Shown here: piece after piece, positions 7,136 to 16,110 of the stretch | How positions within the stretch are numbered: position 1 is the stretch's first letter | How the letters are laid out: every line of letters begins with the position of its first letter | Assembly: GCA_905202595.1 (NCBI GenBank) | Contig: CAJKSP010000007.1 | Span: 6,995 to 70,994, forward strand | Direction: 5' to 3' | DNA: 64,000 nucleotides | Source: an uncultured Sutterella sp. | GTDB taxonomy: Bacteria > Pseudomonadota > Gammaproteobacteria > Burkholderiales > Burkholderiaceae_F | Translations under genes and position numbers: made by a program | The notes under the pieces: model-generated | What the model was told of the DNA's origin: nothing | Databases searched by the model: none | What the model saw: only the letters and a program-made list of their open reading frames with translations

Positions 7136-9373
7136 ATGGAATCGCTTACTTTTGCGTGCCTGGGGCTGCTGGGACTCCTGGCCATCTTCGATCTTTATGT
7201 CGGCGTCAGCAATGATGCCGTCAACTTTCTCAATTCAGCCGTCGGCTCTCGGACGGCGCCCTTCAAGATCATCATTGCCGTCGCATCGGCCGGCGTCCTT
7301 TTCGGCGCAACCTTTTCGTCGGGCATGATGGAAATTGCCAAGTCCGGCGTGCTTGTGCCGGCCGAGTTCACCTTCAAGGAAGTCTTCATCATCTTTGCGG
7401 CCGTCATGGTGACGGACGTGCTGCTCCTGAATGTGTTCAATTCGCTCGGCCTGCCGACATCGACCACGGTTTCGATCGTCTTCGAGCTTCTCGGAGGCAC
7501 TGTTGCGCTCGCCTGCTTCAAGGTGTGGACTGACGGGCTGCCGCTCGCCGATCTCGCGCAGTACGTCAACGCCTCCAAGGCACTTTCGATGATCATGGCG
7601 ATTCTGGTGTCGGTTGTGGTGGCCTTTGTGGCTGGCTTCATCGTGCAGGTCGTCATGCGCCTCGTCTTCACCTTCAATTACGAGCGCATCTACCGCTGGC
7701 TCGGCGGACTTTTCGGCGCGGTCTGCATGTCCGCCATCGTCTACTTCCTCGTGATGAAGGGCGCCAAGGATGCTTCCTTCATGACGCCGGAGATGATCAG
7801 CTGGTTTGCCGCGCATGAGGGCGTGATTCTGGCCGCTGTCTTTGCGCTCTCGCTCATCGTCATGCAGGCGCTCATCCTTCTGCGCGGCGCCAACATCTTC
7901 CCCTTCATCATCCTTGCGGGCACCTTTGCTCTGGCATTCGCCTTTGCCGGCAACGACCTCGTGAACTTCGTCGGCGTACCGCTGGCGGCGCTTGATGCCT
8001 GGAACATCATGCAGGCGCATCCCGAGGCTGATCCGGCGTCCTTCCTGATGGGAGAGCTTGCCGAACCGTCAAAAGCAAGCTCCATGTGGCTGCTGCTCTC
8101 CGGCGCCGTGATGGTGGCGACGATCTGCGTGTCGAAGAAGGCGCGCCACGTGATTCTCACGTCCGTTCGGCTTGCATCCTCCTCGCATACAGGCAAGGAG
8201 CAGTTCGGGTCATCGCTTCCTGCACGCATCATCGTTCGCTCATCGCTCTCCTTCACTCGCGCCGTCGAGCAGTTCCTGCCGCGCTCTGCCATGGCGGCGC
8301 TTTCGAGCCGCTACGAGCCCAAGCGCTACAAGCCGGGCGAGCGCGAAGTGCCGTTTGACGAAATCCGCGCTACGGTCAACCTCGTTCTGGCTGCCGCGCT
8401 CATCGCTTCAGCGACGAGCCTCAAGCTGCCGCTTTCGACGACGTACGTCACTTTCATGGTGGCGATGGGCTCGTCGCTTGCCGACGGTGCATGGGACCGC
8501 GAAAGCGCCGTCTATCGCGTCTCCGGCGTGATCACTGTGGTGGCGGGCTGGTTCCTCACAGCCTTCACCGCCGCCTTTTCCTGCGGCATCGTGGCGCTCC
8601 TTTTCCTCTGGGGCGGCGAGTGGCTGATGATTGCCGGCATGATCGTAGCCTGCGCGCTTCTCGTGAAGTCGAACTTCTTCTCGCATGACGACGATGTCGA
8701 TCTTGAAGAGACGCGCGTGATCCTCAAGAGCGATCGCAGCTCCATCTGCAAGTCGCTTCAGGAAGCCGTGGCGAAGAACTTCGAGCGCTCGCGCGAAATT
8801 GCCGCTGATGCCATTGAAGCGCTCCTCGCCCAAGACGTGAAGCAGCTCCGCGTCGCGAAGGCGAATGCAGACGAGCTCTACGACGACGTTTCTCAGGGCC
8901 GAAGCCTTTATTACGCCATGGCCCGCACGAAGGACGAAAAGAAGGCTGACCGCGACGCGCGCAACTTCTACTACCGCGCCTTCACGAATATGAAGGAAGT
9001 GGCGCACGATCTTTCTGCGTCGGCCGGCGTGTCTGAGCATTACGTCGCGAACAGCCATTCGGCCATGACGGGCAGCATCGCGGTGCACTTGACCGAGCTT
9101 GCCGGACAGCTCCGCCGGCTCGATCCGTCGATTTCTCCGGACGAATGCCGCCGCATTTACGAGCACATAGAGGCTGCGCAGAGCGACTATCTGATACAGC
9201 TCGCCAGCGAGAAGATTTCGCTTCGCAAGTCGGAGCTCTTCCTGGGGACGCTCATCACGATTCGCGAAATGCTCAACCGCTACAGCATGGTGAAGTTCCT
9301 TCTGACGAATCTCGAATCGAACGAGCGTGGCGCCGTGCAGATCGACGTGCGCCGCGAAGCGGGAGCGGCCTAA
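7136..9373 (+). CDS. PiT-family inorganic phosphate transporter with PhoU-like C-terminal domain
   Basis: A 745-residue protein. Residues ~1-510 are a PHO4/PiT permease with two inverted halves, each with a signature: NDAVNFLNSAVGSR near residue 25 and GNDLVNFVG near residue 265. The latter half also includes SATSLKLPLSTTYVTFMVAMG, recognisable by PLSTTYVTF. Residues ~525-740 are a soluble, helical, charged domain resembling PhoU, which is usually a separate protein in PiT systems. It imports phosphate coupled to cations. No Shine-Dalgarno sequence is obvious before the ATG. A Pho box upstream suggests phosphate-starvation control, and a strong terminator follows. Confidence 0.92.
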   Translation: MESLTFACLGLLGLLAIFDLYVGVSNDAVNFLNSAVGSRTAPFKIIIAVASAGVLFGATFSSGMMEIAKSGVLVPAEFTFKEVFIIFAAVMVTDVLLLNVFNSLGLPTSTTVSIVFELLGGTVALACFKVWTDGLPLADLAQYVNASKALSMIMAILVSVVVAFVAGFIVQVVMRLVFTFNYERIYRWLGGLFGAVCMSAIVYFLVMKGAKDASFMTPEMISWFAAHEGVILAAVFALSLIVMQALILLRGANIFPFIILAGTFALAFAFAGNDLVNFVGVPLAALDAWNIMQAHPEADPASFLMGELAEPSKASSMWLLLSGAVMVATICVSKKARHVILTSVRLASSSHTGKEQFGSSLPARIIVRSSLSFTRAVEQFLPRSAMAALSSRYEPKRYKPGEREVPFDEIRATVNLVLAAALIASATSLKLPLSTTYVTFMVAMGSSLADGAWDRESAVYRVSGVITVVAGWFLTAFTAAFSCGIVALLFLWGGEWLMIAGMIVACALLVKSNFFSHDDDVDLEETRVILKSDRSSICKSLQEAVAKNFERSREIAADAIEALLAQDVKQLRVAKANADELYDDVSQGRSLYYAMARTKDEKKADRDARNFYYRAFTNMKEVAHDLSASAGVSEHYVANSHSAMTGSIAVHLTELAGQLRRLDPSISPDECRRIYEHIEAAQSDYLIQLASEKISLRKSELFLGTLITIREMLNRYSMVKFLLTNLESNERGAVQIDVRREAGAA

Positions 9374-9444
9374 GGCCGAATCGGCGCCGGCGCAGCTGCT
9401 TCTCCGCCGCATCGGCGCCTGAAAGGCTGCGCTGCTGAATAGAA

Positions 9445-9483
9445 AAGAGCCTCGGGCGCATTCCCGCTCCCGAGGCTCTTTCA
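9445..9483 (+). terminator. Terminator between the phosphate transporter and hypE
   Basis: A near-perfect hairpin, AAGAGCCTCGGG pairing with CCCGAGGCTCTT and then TTT. It has A/T runs on both sides and lies between two convergent genes, so it can serve both. Confidence 0.85.
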
Positions 9484-9521
9484 ATATGCGGCCGTGCGGC
9501 AAGACTGCCGCGCGCTTGGCG

Positions 9522-10568
9522 TCAGCAAATTCTCGGCAGCTGCTCGCCCGCCAGCCAGTCGACCATGCGGCGGCCGCCCATAAGAGTCGTCATTTCAACA
9601 AAGCCCGGATGCTCGGCGGAAACCGTGCCGACGATGGCAGCGTTCTTGCCGCGCGGGTTGGCGCGCATGGCGGCAAGCGCTGCATCGGCTTCCTCGGCGG
9701 GAACGATCACGATGAGCTTGCCTTCGTTGGCGACATAGAGCGGGTCAAGGCCGAGGAACTCGCAGGCCGCCTGCACTTCCGGGCGCACCGGGATGGCTTC
9801 TTCGTTGAGGAGAATGCCGACGTTCGATTCAGTGGCGATTTCATTGAGCGTCGTTGCAAGGCCGCCGCGCGTCGGATCGCGAAGCACATGCACATGGGGC
9901 GCCGCAGCGATGACGTCCGCCACGAGCTGGTTGAGCGGAGCGGAGTCGCTCTGAATCTCGGCGCCGAAGCTCATACCCTCGCGCTTCGACATGATGGCCA
10001 TGCCGTGATCGCCGAGCGTGCCGGAAATGAGCACGCAGTCGCCCGGACGAGCTTCCTTGCCGGAGATGGTCTGGTCGGTGATTTTTTCGCCGACGCCCGC
10101 CGTCGAAATGTAGATGCCGTCGCCATGGCCCTTCTCGACGACTTTGGTGTCGCCCGTCACGATGGCGACGCCGGCTTCACGGGCCGTATCGGCCATCGAG
10201 ATGACGATGCGCTCGAGGTCGGCGAGCGGGAAGCCTTCTTCAAGAATGAAGGAGGCGGCAATGTAGAGCGGCTTGGCGCCGCAGACGGAAACGTCGTTCA
10301 CCGTTCCGGCAATGGCCAGGACGCCGATGTCGCCGCCCGGAAAGAAGAGGGGCTTGACGACATGGGCATCGCAGGAAACGGCGATGGGTCGCTTCATCGG
10401 CGGCATGACGGCGCCGTCATGGCCCTGGTCGAGCCATTCGTTCGTAAAGTGCTTTGCAAAAAGATCGCGGATGAGCTCCGCCGTTGCGCGCCCGCCCGAG
10501 CCCTGCGTCATGTCGACGGCGCCGTGCTTGATGTCGAGCTTTCTCACATATCCGGGCTTGATCGCCAT
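9522..10568 (-). CDS. hypE: Hydrogenase maturation protein HypE
   Basis: A 348-residue carbamoyl dehydratase of the AIRS/PurM fold. With HypF it converts a carbamoylated C-terminal cysteine into a thiocyanate that supplies the CN ligands of the [NiFe] active site. The C-terminus is the required PRIC. ATP-binding motifs (GGDIGVLAIAGTVNDVSVCG region and TGDTKVVEKG) are present. The ATG used follows an AGAAGG site; the reading frame stays open far upstream but overlaps hypD there. It is the last gene of the leftward hyp operon, 90 bases after hypD. Confidence 0.96.
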   Translation of the reverse strand: MAIKPGYVRKLDIKHGAVDMTQGSGGRATAELIRDLFAKHFTNEWLDQGHDGAVMPPMKRPIAVSCDAHVVKPLFFPGGDIGVLAIAGTVNDVSVCGAKPLYIAASFILEEGFPLADLERIVISMADTAREAGVAIVTGDTKVVEKGHGDGIYISTAGVGEKITDQTISGKEARPGDCVLISGTLGDHGMAIMSKREGMSFGAEIQSDSAPLNQLVADVIAAAPHVHVLRDPTRGGLATTLNEIATESNVGILLNEEAIPVRPEVQAACEFLGLDPLYVANEGKLIVIVPAEEADAALAAMRANPRGKNAAIVGTVSAEHPGFVEMTTLMGGRRMVDWLAGEQLPRIC

Positions 10569-10657
10569 AGCTTTTGAACCTTCTCTGCTGATTTTGAATT
10601 GGATGAATGCAACTGGCGGCGGGCGGCGCGCTGCCGCCCGCGGCTGCTTTCTGGCGC

Positions 10658-11773
10658 TCAGTCGCGCCGGCCGTAGCTGAAGTACGCCGCACAGGCGCCT
10701 TCCGAGGACACCATGCAGGCGCCGATCGGATGCGAAGGCGTGCAGACCGTGCCGAAGAGGCGGCAGTCCTTGGGTTCCTTCTCGCCTCGCAGGATGGCGC
10801 CGCATTCGCAGGCCTTGTTGTCAGGCACGTGGCGCTCAGGCATGCTGAAGCGCTTCTCCGCATCGAAGCGCGCGTACTCGGGGCAAAGGCGCAGCGCCGA
10901 TTCGGGCACTGAGCCGAGGCCGCGCCACTCGAAGCTTTCGCGCTTCTCGAAAACCTGCGCCATGAGGGCGATGGCCTTGAGGTTGCCCTCGGCCGTGACG
11001 GCGCGCGTGAATTCGTTTTCGACTTCATGGCGCCCCTCATTGACCTGACGCACTAGCATCAGGATGGTGAGGAGCATGTCGAGCGGTTCGAAGCCGCAGA
11101 CGACCACCGGAAGCTTCCATTTCTCGCTGAAGGTCCGGTAGGGATTCGAGCCGATGACGGCTGAGACGTGCGCAGGGCCGACGAGGCCGTCAAGCTTGGG
11201 CGCATTGGGACGCACCGGCGCCGTCACGAGGATGTGGTTCATCGCGGCGGGCGTCAGCACGTGGCAGCAGAAGACAGAGAAGTTTTCCAATCCGAGGCGC
11301 TCCGCTGCGAGGATGGCCGCGGCAGTGGGTGGGGTGGTCGTCTCGAAGCCGATGGCAAAGAACACGACCTGCTTGGCGGGATTCTCGCGGGCAATCTTGA
11401 TGGCGTCCATCGGCGAATAGATCATGCGGACGTCGCCGCCCTCGGCTCGGCAGCTGAAAAGCGAGCGGCCGCCTGAAGCGGGCACGCGCATCGTATCGGC
11501 ATAGGTGCAGAGAATCACCTTTTCCTTGAGGGCGAGCTCAATCGCCATGTCGATGCGGCCGATCGGCAGCACGCAGACCGGGCAGCCCGGGCCGTGAATC
11601 ATGCGCACATTCTTCGGCAGCACGTCCGAAAGGCCCCAGCGGCTCAGCACATGCGTGTGTCCGCCGCAGAATTCCATGAAGCGGTAGATGCGAGCGGGAT
11701 CTGCTTCGGCGCAGATCTTCTCGGCGAGCGCCTTGGCTTCGGCCGTATTGCGGTATTCCGTCACGTGCTTCAT
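10658..11773 (-). CDS. hypD: Hydrogenase maturation protein HypD
   Basis: A 371-residue iron-sulfur scaffold that, with HypC, assembles the Fe(CN)2CO unit of [NiFe] hydrogenase. The conserved CGGHTH motif lies near residue 36, GPGCPVC near residue 65 and the FETT stretch near residue 150. The C-terminal cysteine-rich region (CECGA...DCRLFGTVC) binds the [4Fe-4S] cluster. Its start codon overlaps the hypC stop codon by four bases, a sign of translational coupling. Length is normal for the family. Confidence 0.97.
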   Translation of the reverse strand: MKHVTEYRNTAEAKALAEKICAEADPARIYRFMEFCGGHTHVLSRWGLSDVLPKNVRMIHGPGCPVCVLPIGRIDMAIELALKEKVILCTYADTMRVPASGGRSLFSCRAEGGDVRMIYSPMDAIKIARENPAKQVVFFAIGFETTTPPTAAAILAAERLGLENFSVFCCHVLTPAAMNHILVTAPVRPNAPKLDGLVGPAHVSAVIGSNPYRTFSEKWKLPVVVCGFEPLDMLLTILMLVRQVNEGRHEVENEFTRAVTAEGNLKAIALMAQVFEKRESFEWRGLGSVPESALRLCPEYARFDAEKRFSMPERHVPDNKACECGAILRGEKEPKDCRLFGTVCTPSHPIGACMVSSEGACAAYFSYGRRD

Positions 11774-12033
11774 AGCGCGGCTCCAGGCTGCGAAGCGGCG
11801 GACGCGCTCGGGGCATCGCCGCCGGCTGCGGCCAGAATGGCGAGGGTTTCCTGAGCCTCCTTTTCGTCGATGCGGCTGAGCGCAAAGCCGACGTGCACGA
11901 TCACCCAGTCGCCTTCTTTAGGCGCATCAATGAGCGAAACGTCCACTTCCTTCCGGACGCCGCCGAAGTCCGCTTCGGCGCTCATGCCGTCGGGCGAGAC
12001 GCGCAGAAGCTGCGCGGGCACTGCCAAGCACAT
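11770..12033 (-). CDS. hypC: Hydrogenase maturation chaperone HypC
   Basis: An 87-residue HypC/HupF-family chaperone starting MCLAVPAQL. Cys2, after removal of the initiator Met, carries the Fe(CN)2CO unit from HypD to the large-subunit precursor. The OB-fold core ends with GDWVIVHVGFALSRID, as in the family. The last ~17 residues are a Ser/Ala-rich tail. It lies between hypF and hypD, with a 4-base overlap into hypD. Only one hypC-type gene is seen, so it presumably serves the adjacent hydrogenase. Confidence 0.96.
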   Translation of the reverse strand: MCLAVPAQLLRVSPDGMSAEADFGGVRKEVDVSLIDAPKEGDWVIVHVGFALSRIDEKEAQETLAILAAAGGDAPSASAASQPGAAL

Positions 12034-12058
12034 TTGAGTATCTCCTAAAGCTGTTCAG

Positions 12059-14455
12059 TCAATTTTGTTCTGTTCGGTCGACATAGTCGAGCGCCGTGCG
12101 TCCGCGGGCGATGGCAAGCATGGCCAGCCAAGCCTGGCCGAGCGCAAGGCCGCCGTCTCCCGGGGGAACGGCATGCGAGAGCCGCGCTTCAGCGCCTGCC
12201 GCGGCAAAAGCCTCGCGCACCGTCTGCTCAAGCGTGCGGTTGAGGAAGCACCCGCCCGAAAGCGCCATGAAGGCGCCGTCCGGATCGCGCTTGGCGGCGG
12301 CAAGCGCCCACTGCGCAATGGCGTGCGCCATGGTTTTTTCGATCGTGCCGGCCCACCAGGCGCGGCTTTCAGGCCATCGTCCGGAATGCATGTCTGCGGC
12401 GCGCGCTTCGGCTGCGGCTTTGAAAAGCGGGAGCAGATCGAGAACGCCGTCGCGCGAAATGCGCCAGCCGTCTTCCAGTACGGCGCCAGAGCCGTTGCCC
12501 AGGCTCTCCAGCCGCATGGCCGCCGTCGCTTCATCATGCTGCACGAGCGTGATGCCGAGCAGAGCTGCAGCTGCATCGTACCAGCGGCCGAGGGCCGAAG
12601 AGCGAAGCGTGCGGGGCGAACGCGCGAGCGCTGCGATCATCTTTGCGCCGGGCATGCTGCCGAAGAAAAGCTCGATCAGGTCTTCGCGACCCATTTCGAC
12701 GAGCGCCGCAGCGCCCATGCGCCAGGGCTCTCGAGCGGCTCTGTCGCCGCCGGGAATCGGCAGCGTTCTCAGGTGTCCGAGGCGCTCGACGCAGGTGGCC
12801 CCGACCGCAAGAAGCTCGCCGCCCCAAACATGGCCGTCGGGGCCAAGGCCGACGCCGTCGAGCGCCAGGCCAAGCGTGCGCTCCGTGCGTCCGGCTTCAG
12901 CCATGACGGCGCCTATGTGCGCCGCGTGGTGCGCAACAGCGACGACCGGTTTGCCGGAAGCTTCGGCAAGGCGGTGCGCCAGCGCTGTGGAGAAGAAGTC
13001 CGGATGGAGGTCGCACGCATAGGCTTCGGGCTTGACATCCAGAATGTCTTCCAGATGCGCGGCCGCTTCTTCCAGCGCTTCGCAGACGACGGCGTTTTCG
13101 AGGTCGCCCACATGCTGCGTGAGAAAAGCCTCTGCGCCGCGCGTGAGGCAGGCGGTGTTTTTGAGATAGGGGCCGAGCGCAAGAACAGAGGCGGGGGCGC
13201 CTTCAGGCGGAGACAGCTTCACCGCTTCAGGCGTCAGGCCGCGCGAACGGCGCACCCAGACGGGCTTTTCGTTCATGACGCGCACGACGGAGTCGTCGCA
13301 GCGCACCAGAATTTCGCGGTTGTGCACGAGATACGCATCGGCCATCGGCGCAAGGCGCCGGAGCGCCTCGTCGTTTTTGATGACAAGGGGTTCGCCGCCG
13401 GGGTTTGCGCTCGTCATGACGAGAAGAGCCGGATGCGGCTCGCTTTCAAGCCAGTCGAGCCCTTCGGGTTCGCCCGCGAGCGTATGAAAGAGCAGCGCAT
13501 GCAGGGGCGTGTACGGCAGCATCACGCCTGTTTCGGCCAGGCCGTCGGAAACGCCTGGGAGCGCCGCATCGGCGCCTGGCTTCTTGCGCGCGAGCACGAT
13601 GGGGTGCGCCGGCGAGAGCAGAAGCGCTTTCTCCGCCTCGGTCAGCTCCACCCAGGCTTGAGCCGATGCGATGTTTGCGCACATGACGGCGAGCGGCTTT
13701 TCGTCGCGGCGCTTGCGGCGCCGCAGCCTGGCTACGGCTTCAGCATTCTTGGCGTCGCAGACGAGGTGAAAGCCGCCGATGCCCTTGATGGCAACCGTTT
13801 CGCCGCGGCGGATCGCTTCGCATGCGAGGCGCACTGGGTCGCCTTCAACGCGCTGGCCTTCGGCATCGAGCAGCTCGAGCTGCGGGCCGCAGACGGGGCA
13901 GGCATTGGGCTGCGCATGAAAGCGCCGGTCCAGCGGGTTCTCGTATTCTCGGCGGCAGTCCGGGCACATCGGGAATGCAGCCATCGAAGTCTGCGGCCGG
14001 TCGTAGGGCAGGTGGCGAGTGATCGTGAAGCGCGGCCCGCAGTGCGTGCAGTTGGTGAAGGCGTAGCGCCAGCGCCGGTTCCCGCGGTCGAACATGTCCG
14101 CAAAGCATGCGCGGCACGTGGCCGCGTCGGCCGTGATAGCCGTCGTGACCCGGCCGCCTTCGCGCGAGGCCGTGATGCGAAAGCCTTCGAGGCCTCGCAC
14201 GGGCTCTTCGGTTTCGCGGATTTCGTCAATGCGCGCGAGCGGCGGCTTTTCAGCGACGAGCGTTTTGGCAAAGGCTTCAACCGCGGCGCGTTCGCCTTCG
14301 ATGCGCACGCCTACGCCCTGAGCGTCATTGAAGACTTCGCCCGAGAGGTTGAGTGCGGCGGCTATGCGGTAGACGGTGGGGCGGAAGCCTACGCCCTGCA
14401 CGAGGCCGGTGACGCGGACAAGCCGCGCAATGCGTTCTCGATCCTGCGCTGCCAT
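12059..14455 (-). CDS. hypF: Carbamoyltransferase HypF
   Basis: A 798-residue protein, full length for HypF. An acylphosphatase domain (GLVQGVGFRPTVYR near residue 20) is followed by two zinc-finger CxxC pairs (CRAC/CTHC and CPDC/CPVC, ~115-190). Next come a YrdC-like domain (~205-380) and a Kae1-like domain with the metal-binding HHAAH motif near residue 490. It makes carbamoyl-AMP from carbamoyl phosphate and ATP and transfers the carbamoyl group to HypE, giving the CN ligands of the hydrogenase active site. It lies 25 bases upstream of hypC and about 130 bases downstream of hypB. Confidence 0.97.
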   Translation of the reverse strand: MAAQDRERIARLVRVTGLVQGVGFRPTVYRIAAALNLSGEVFNDAQGVGVRIEGERAAVEAFAKTLVAEKPPLARIDEIRETEEPVRGLEGFRITASREGGRVTTAITADAATCRACFADMFDRGNRRWRYAFTNCTHCGPRFTITRHLPYDRPQTSMAAFPMCPDCRREYENPLDRRFHAQPNACPVCGPQLELLDAEGQRVEGDPVRLACEAIRRGETVAIKGIGGFHLVCDAKNAEAVARLRRRKRRDEKPLAVMCANIASAQAWVELTEAEKALLLSPAHPIVLARKKPGADAALPGVSDGLAETGVMLPYTPLHALLFHTLAGEPEGLDWLESEPHPALLVMTSANPGGEPLVIKNDEALRRLAPMADAYLVHNREILVRCDDSVVRVMNEKPVWVRRSRGLTPEAVKLSPPEGAPASVLALGPYLKNTACLTRGAEAFLTQHVGDLENAVVCEALEEAAAHLEDILDVKPEAYACDLHPDFFSTALAHRLAEASGKPVVAVAHHAAHIGAVMAEAGRTERTLGLALDGVGLGPDGHVWGGELLAVGATCVERLGHLRTLPIPGGDRAAREPWRMGAAALVEMGREDLIELFFGSMPGAKMIAALARSPRTLRSSALGRWYDAAAALLGITLVQHDEATAAMRLESLGNGSGAVLEDGWRISRDGVLDLLPLFKAAAEARAADMHSGRWPESRAWWAGTIEKTMAHAIAQWALAAAKRDPDGAFMALSGGCFLNRTLEQTVREAFAAAGAEARLSHAVPPGDGGLALGQAWLAMLAIARGRTALDYVDRTEQN

Positions 14456-14588
14456 ATCTTGAGTTCCTTTGCGAGCGGTTCTCGAGCCGTTCGCCGGCGC
14501 GCTGCCGGCGGCGGGCGCTTTCGAGCGCCTTTTGCCTGCCGTCCGCCAAAGCGAGACGGACGGCAGCCTGCGGCGTTCAGACGGCCGG

Positions 14589-15458
14589 TCAGATGGCGGC
14601 GAGCGCGAGCTCTGCCTTGAGCCAGGCCAGCCATTTGCCGAGCCCTTCGCCCGTTGCGGCGGAGAGGCGGATCACCTTGACGCGAGGATTGACGCGCTTG
14701 GCATTCGCCTCCGCCTTGTCGGCATCGAACTTGACGTAGGGCAGAAGGTCGATTTTGTTGAGAATGACGAGATCCGACGCACGGAACATGTCCGGGTACT
14801 TGAGGGGCTTGTCTTCGCCTTCCGTCACGGAAAGAACGGCAACCTTGTGCGCTTCGCCGAGGTCGAACTCCGCCGGGCAGACGAGATTGCCGACGTTTTC
14901 GATGAAAAGGATCGAGCCGTCTTCGGGCGCAAGGCGCGAGACAGCCGCTTCAATCATGGCGGCGTCGAGGTGGCAGCCCTTGCCGGTGTTGATCTGCAGG
15001 GCCTTGGCGCCCGCTGCGCGGATGCGCTCTGCGTCGTTGTCCGTCTGCTGGTCGCCTTCGATCACAGCGGTCTTGACGGGATCCGCTTCGGCAGCGAGCG
15101 CGCGAAGCGTTGCCGCGAGAAGCTCGGTTTTGCCCGATCCCGGGGAAGACACGAGATTGAGGGCGAGGATGTGCTTCGCCGCAAACAGCGTGCGGTTCTT
15201 CGCGGCCGTCTCGTTGTTGCGTCCGAGGATGTCTTCCTCGATGGCGAGCGCGCGGCCAGCCGGCGTGTCGGCCGAATGGCTGTGCTCGGGATGTGCGTGG
15301 TCGTGATGATGGTCATGCTCATGGTCGTGCTCATGAGCATGGCTGTGCTCATGACCGTCGTGGTCGTCATGAACATGCATCGTCACGTTGCCGTTTTCGT
15401 CGACATGCTCGTGCATGTGAACGTGGCCCGGAAGGCCGCAGCCGCAGGTGGTGCACAT
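14589..15458 (-). CDS. hypB: Nickel-inserting GTPase HypB with histidine-rich tail
   Basis: A 289-residue SIMIBI GTPase that delivers nickel to the hydrogenase large subunit with HypA. The ATG chosen follows GAGGAG and gives MCTTCGCG, the high-affinity N-terminal nickel site. Residues ~15-65 are extremely rich in His, Asp and Glu, a likely nickel store as in Bradyrhizobium HypB. The P-loop GSGKTELL lies near residue 115 and the NKIDLLPY guanine-specificity motif near residue 235. It lies between hypA and hypF, with unusually wide gaps (~210 and ~130 bases) on each side. Confidence 0.96.
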   Translation of the reverse strand: MCTTCGCGLPGHVHMHEHVDENGNVTMHVHDDHDGHEHSHAHEHDHEHDHHHDHAHPEHSHSADTPAGRALAIEEDILGRNNETAAKNRTLFAAKHILALNLVSSPGSGKTELLAATLRALAAEADPVKTAVIEGDQQTDNDAERIRAAGAKALQINTGKGCHLDAAMIEAAVSRLAPEDGSILFIENVGNLVCPAEFDLGEAHKVAVLSVTEGEDKPLKYPDMFRASDLVILNKIDLLPYVKFDADKAEANAKRVNPRVKVIRLSAATGEGLGKWLAWLKAELALAAI

Positions 15459-15668
15459 AATGTCTGGTCTCCTCAAAAAGAGGGCGGAGCGCGTGCCGGC
15501 CTTGGCGGGCGGCGCGCTGGACGCGTGACGGCAGGTCAGCGTCTCCGCTGCATGAAAAACTCGATGCGGAAGGCGAGGACGCAGCGCAGACGGGCGCGCC
15601 CGCAGGGCGCCGGCATCCGATCAGCCTTCCGGAGGGAAAAAGGTTAGCGCGCAGCGCGCCCGAGGTCA

Positions 15669-16088
15669 TCATCCATTAGTCGAATGCGAAGCGCCGCCGG
15701 CTTCGTCCGATGGGGTAGCGGCGTCCCTCTCTTCGGAGCCGTCTGCTTCGTCCTCAATGAGATCGAGAACGCGCATGTCCGTGCCGCCGGTGGCTGCAAG
15801 CTGAAAGCCGCCGCAGAAGGGGCAGGGGTCGCCGTAGCGCTTGAGGGGCACCGTCTTGCCGCAGCTCATGCACCAAGCTTCTCCGGGCGGCCGCTCGATC
15901 ACCAGGGCGGCCTTGTCGGCAGGCCCGCCTTTCTTGACGCTCTCCCAAGCGAACTGCAGGCTTGGGATGTCGACGCCGGCGAGCTCGCCCACGGCGATGC
16001 GCACCGATTTCACCCGCTTTACGCCGTTGCTGCGGCAGGTGCGCTCAACAATTTCAATGATGCCTTCGGCAATGGAGAGTTCATGCAC
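15669..16088 (-). CDS. hypA: Nickel-delivery protein HypA
   Basis: A 139-residue HypA. The N-terminal MHELSIAEGI carries the His2 nickel ligand, and the zinc ribbon has CMSC and CPFC pairs. It hands nickel to HypB or the hydrogenase large subunit. The C-terminal ~25 residues form an acidic, Ser-rich tail longer than in E. coli HypA. It is preceded closely by the HupK-like gene (22-base gap), so it is in the same operon. Confidence 0.95.
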   Translation of the reverse strand: MHELSIAEGIIEIVERTCRSNGVKRVKSVRIAVGELAGVDIPSLQFAWESVKKGGPADKAALVIERPPGEAWCMSCGKTVPLKRYGDPCPFCGGFQLAATGGTDMRVLDLIEDEADGSEERDAATPSDEAGGASHSTNG

Positions 16089-16110
16089 AGCTAGGGACTC
16101 CTCATGGCTG

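Noticed and set aside
12065..14620. An 851-codon rightward open frame over hypF
   Set aside because: Antisense shadow of hypF; no domain, start signal or plausible composition.
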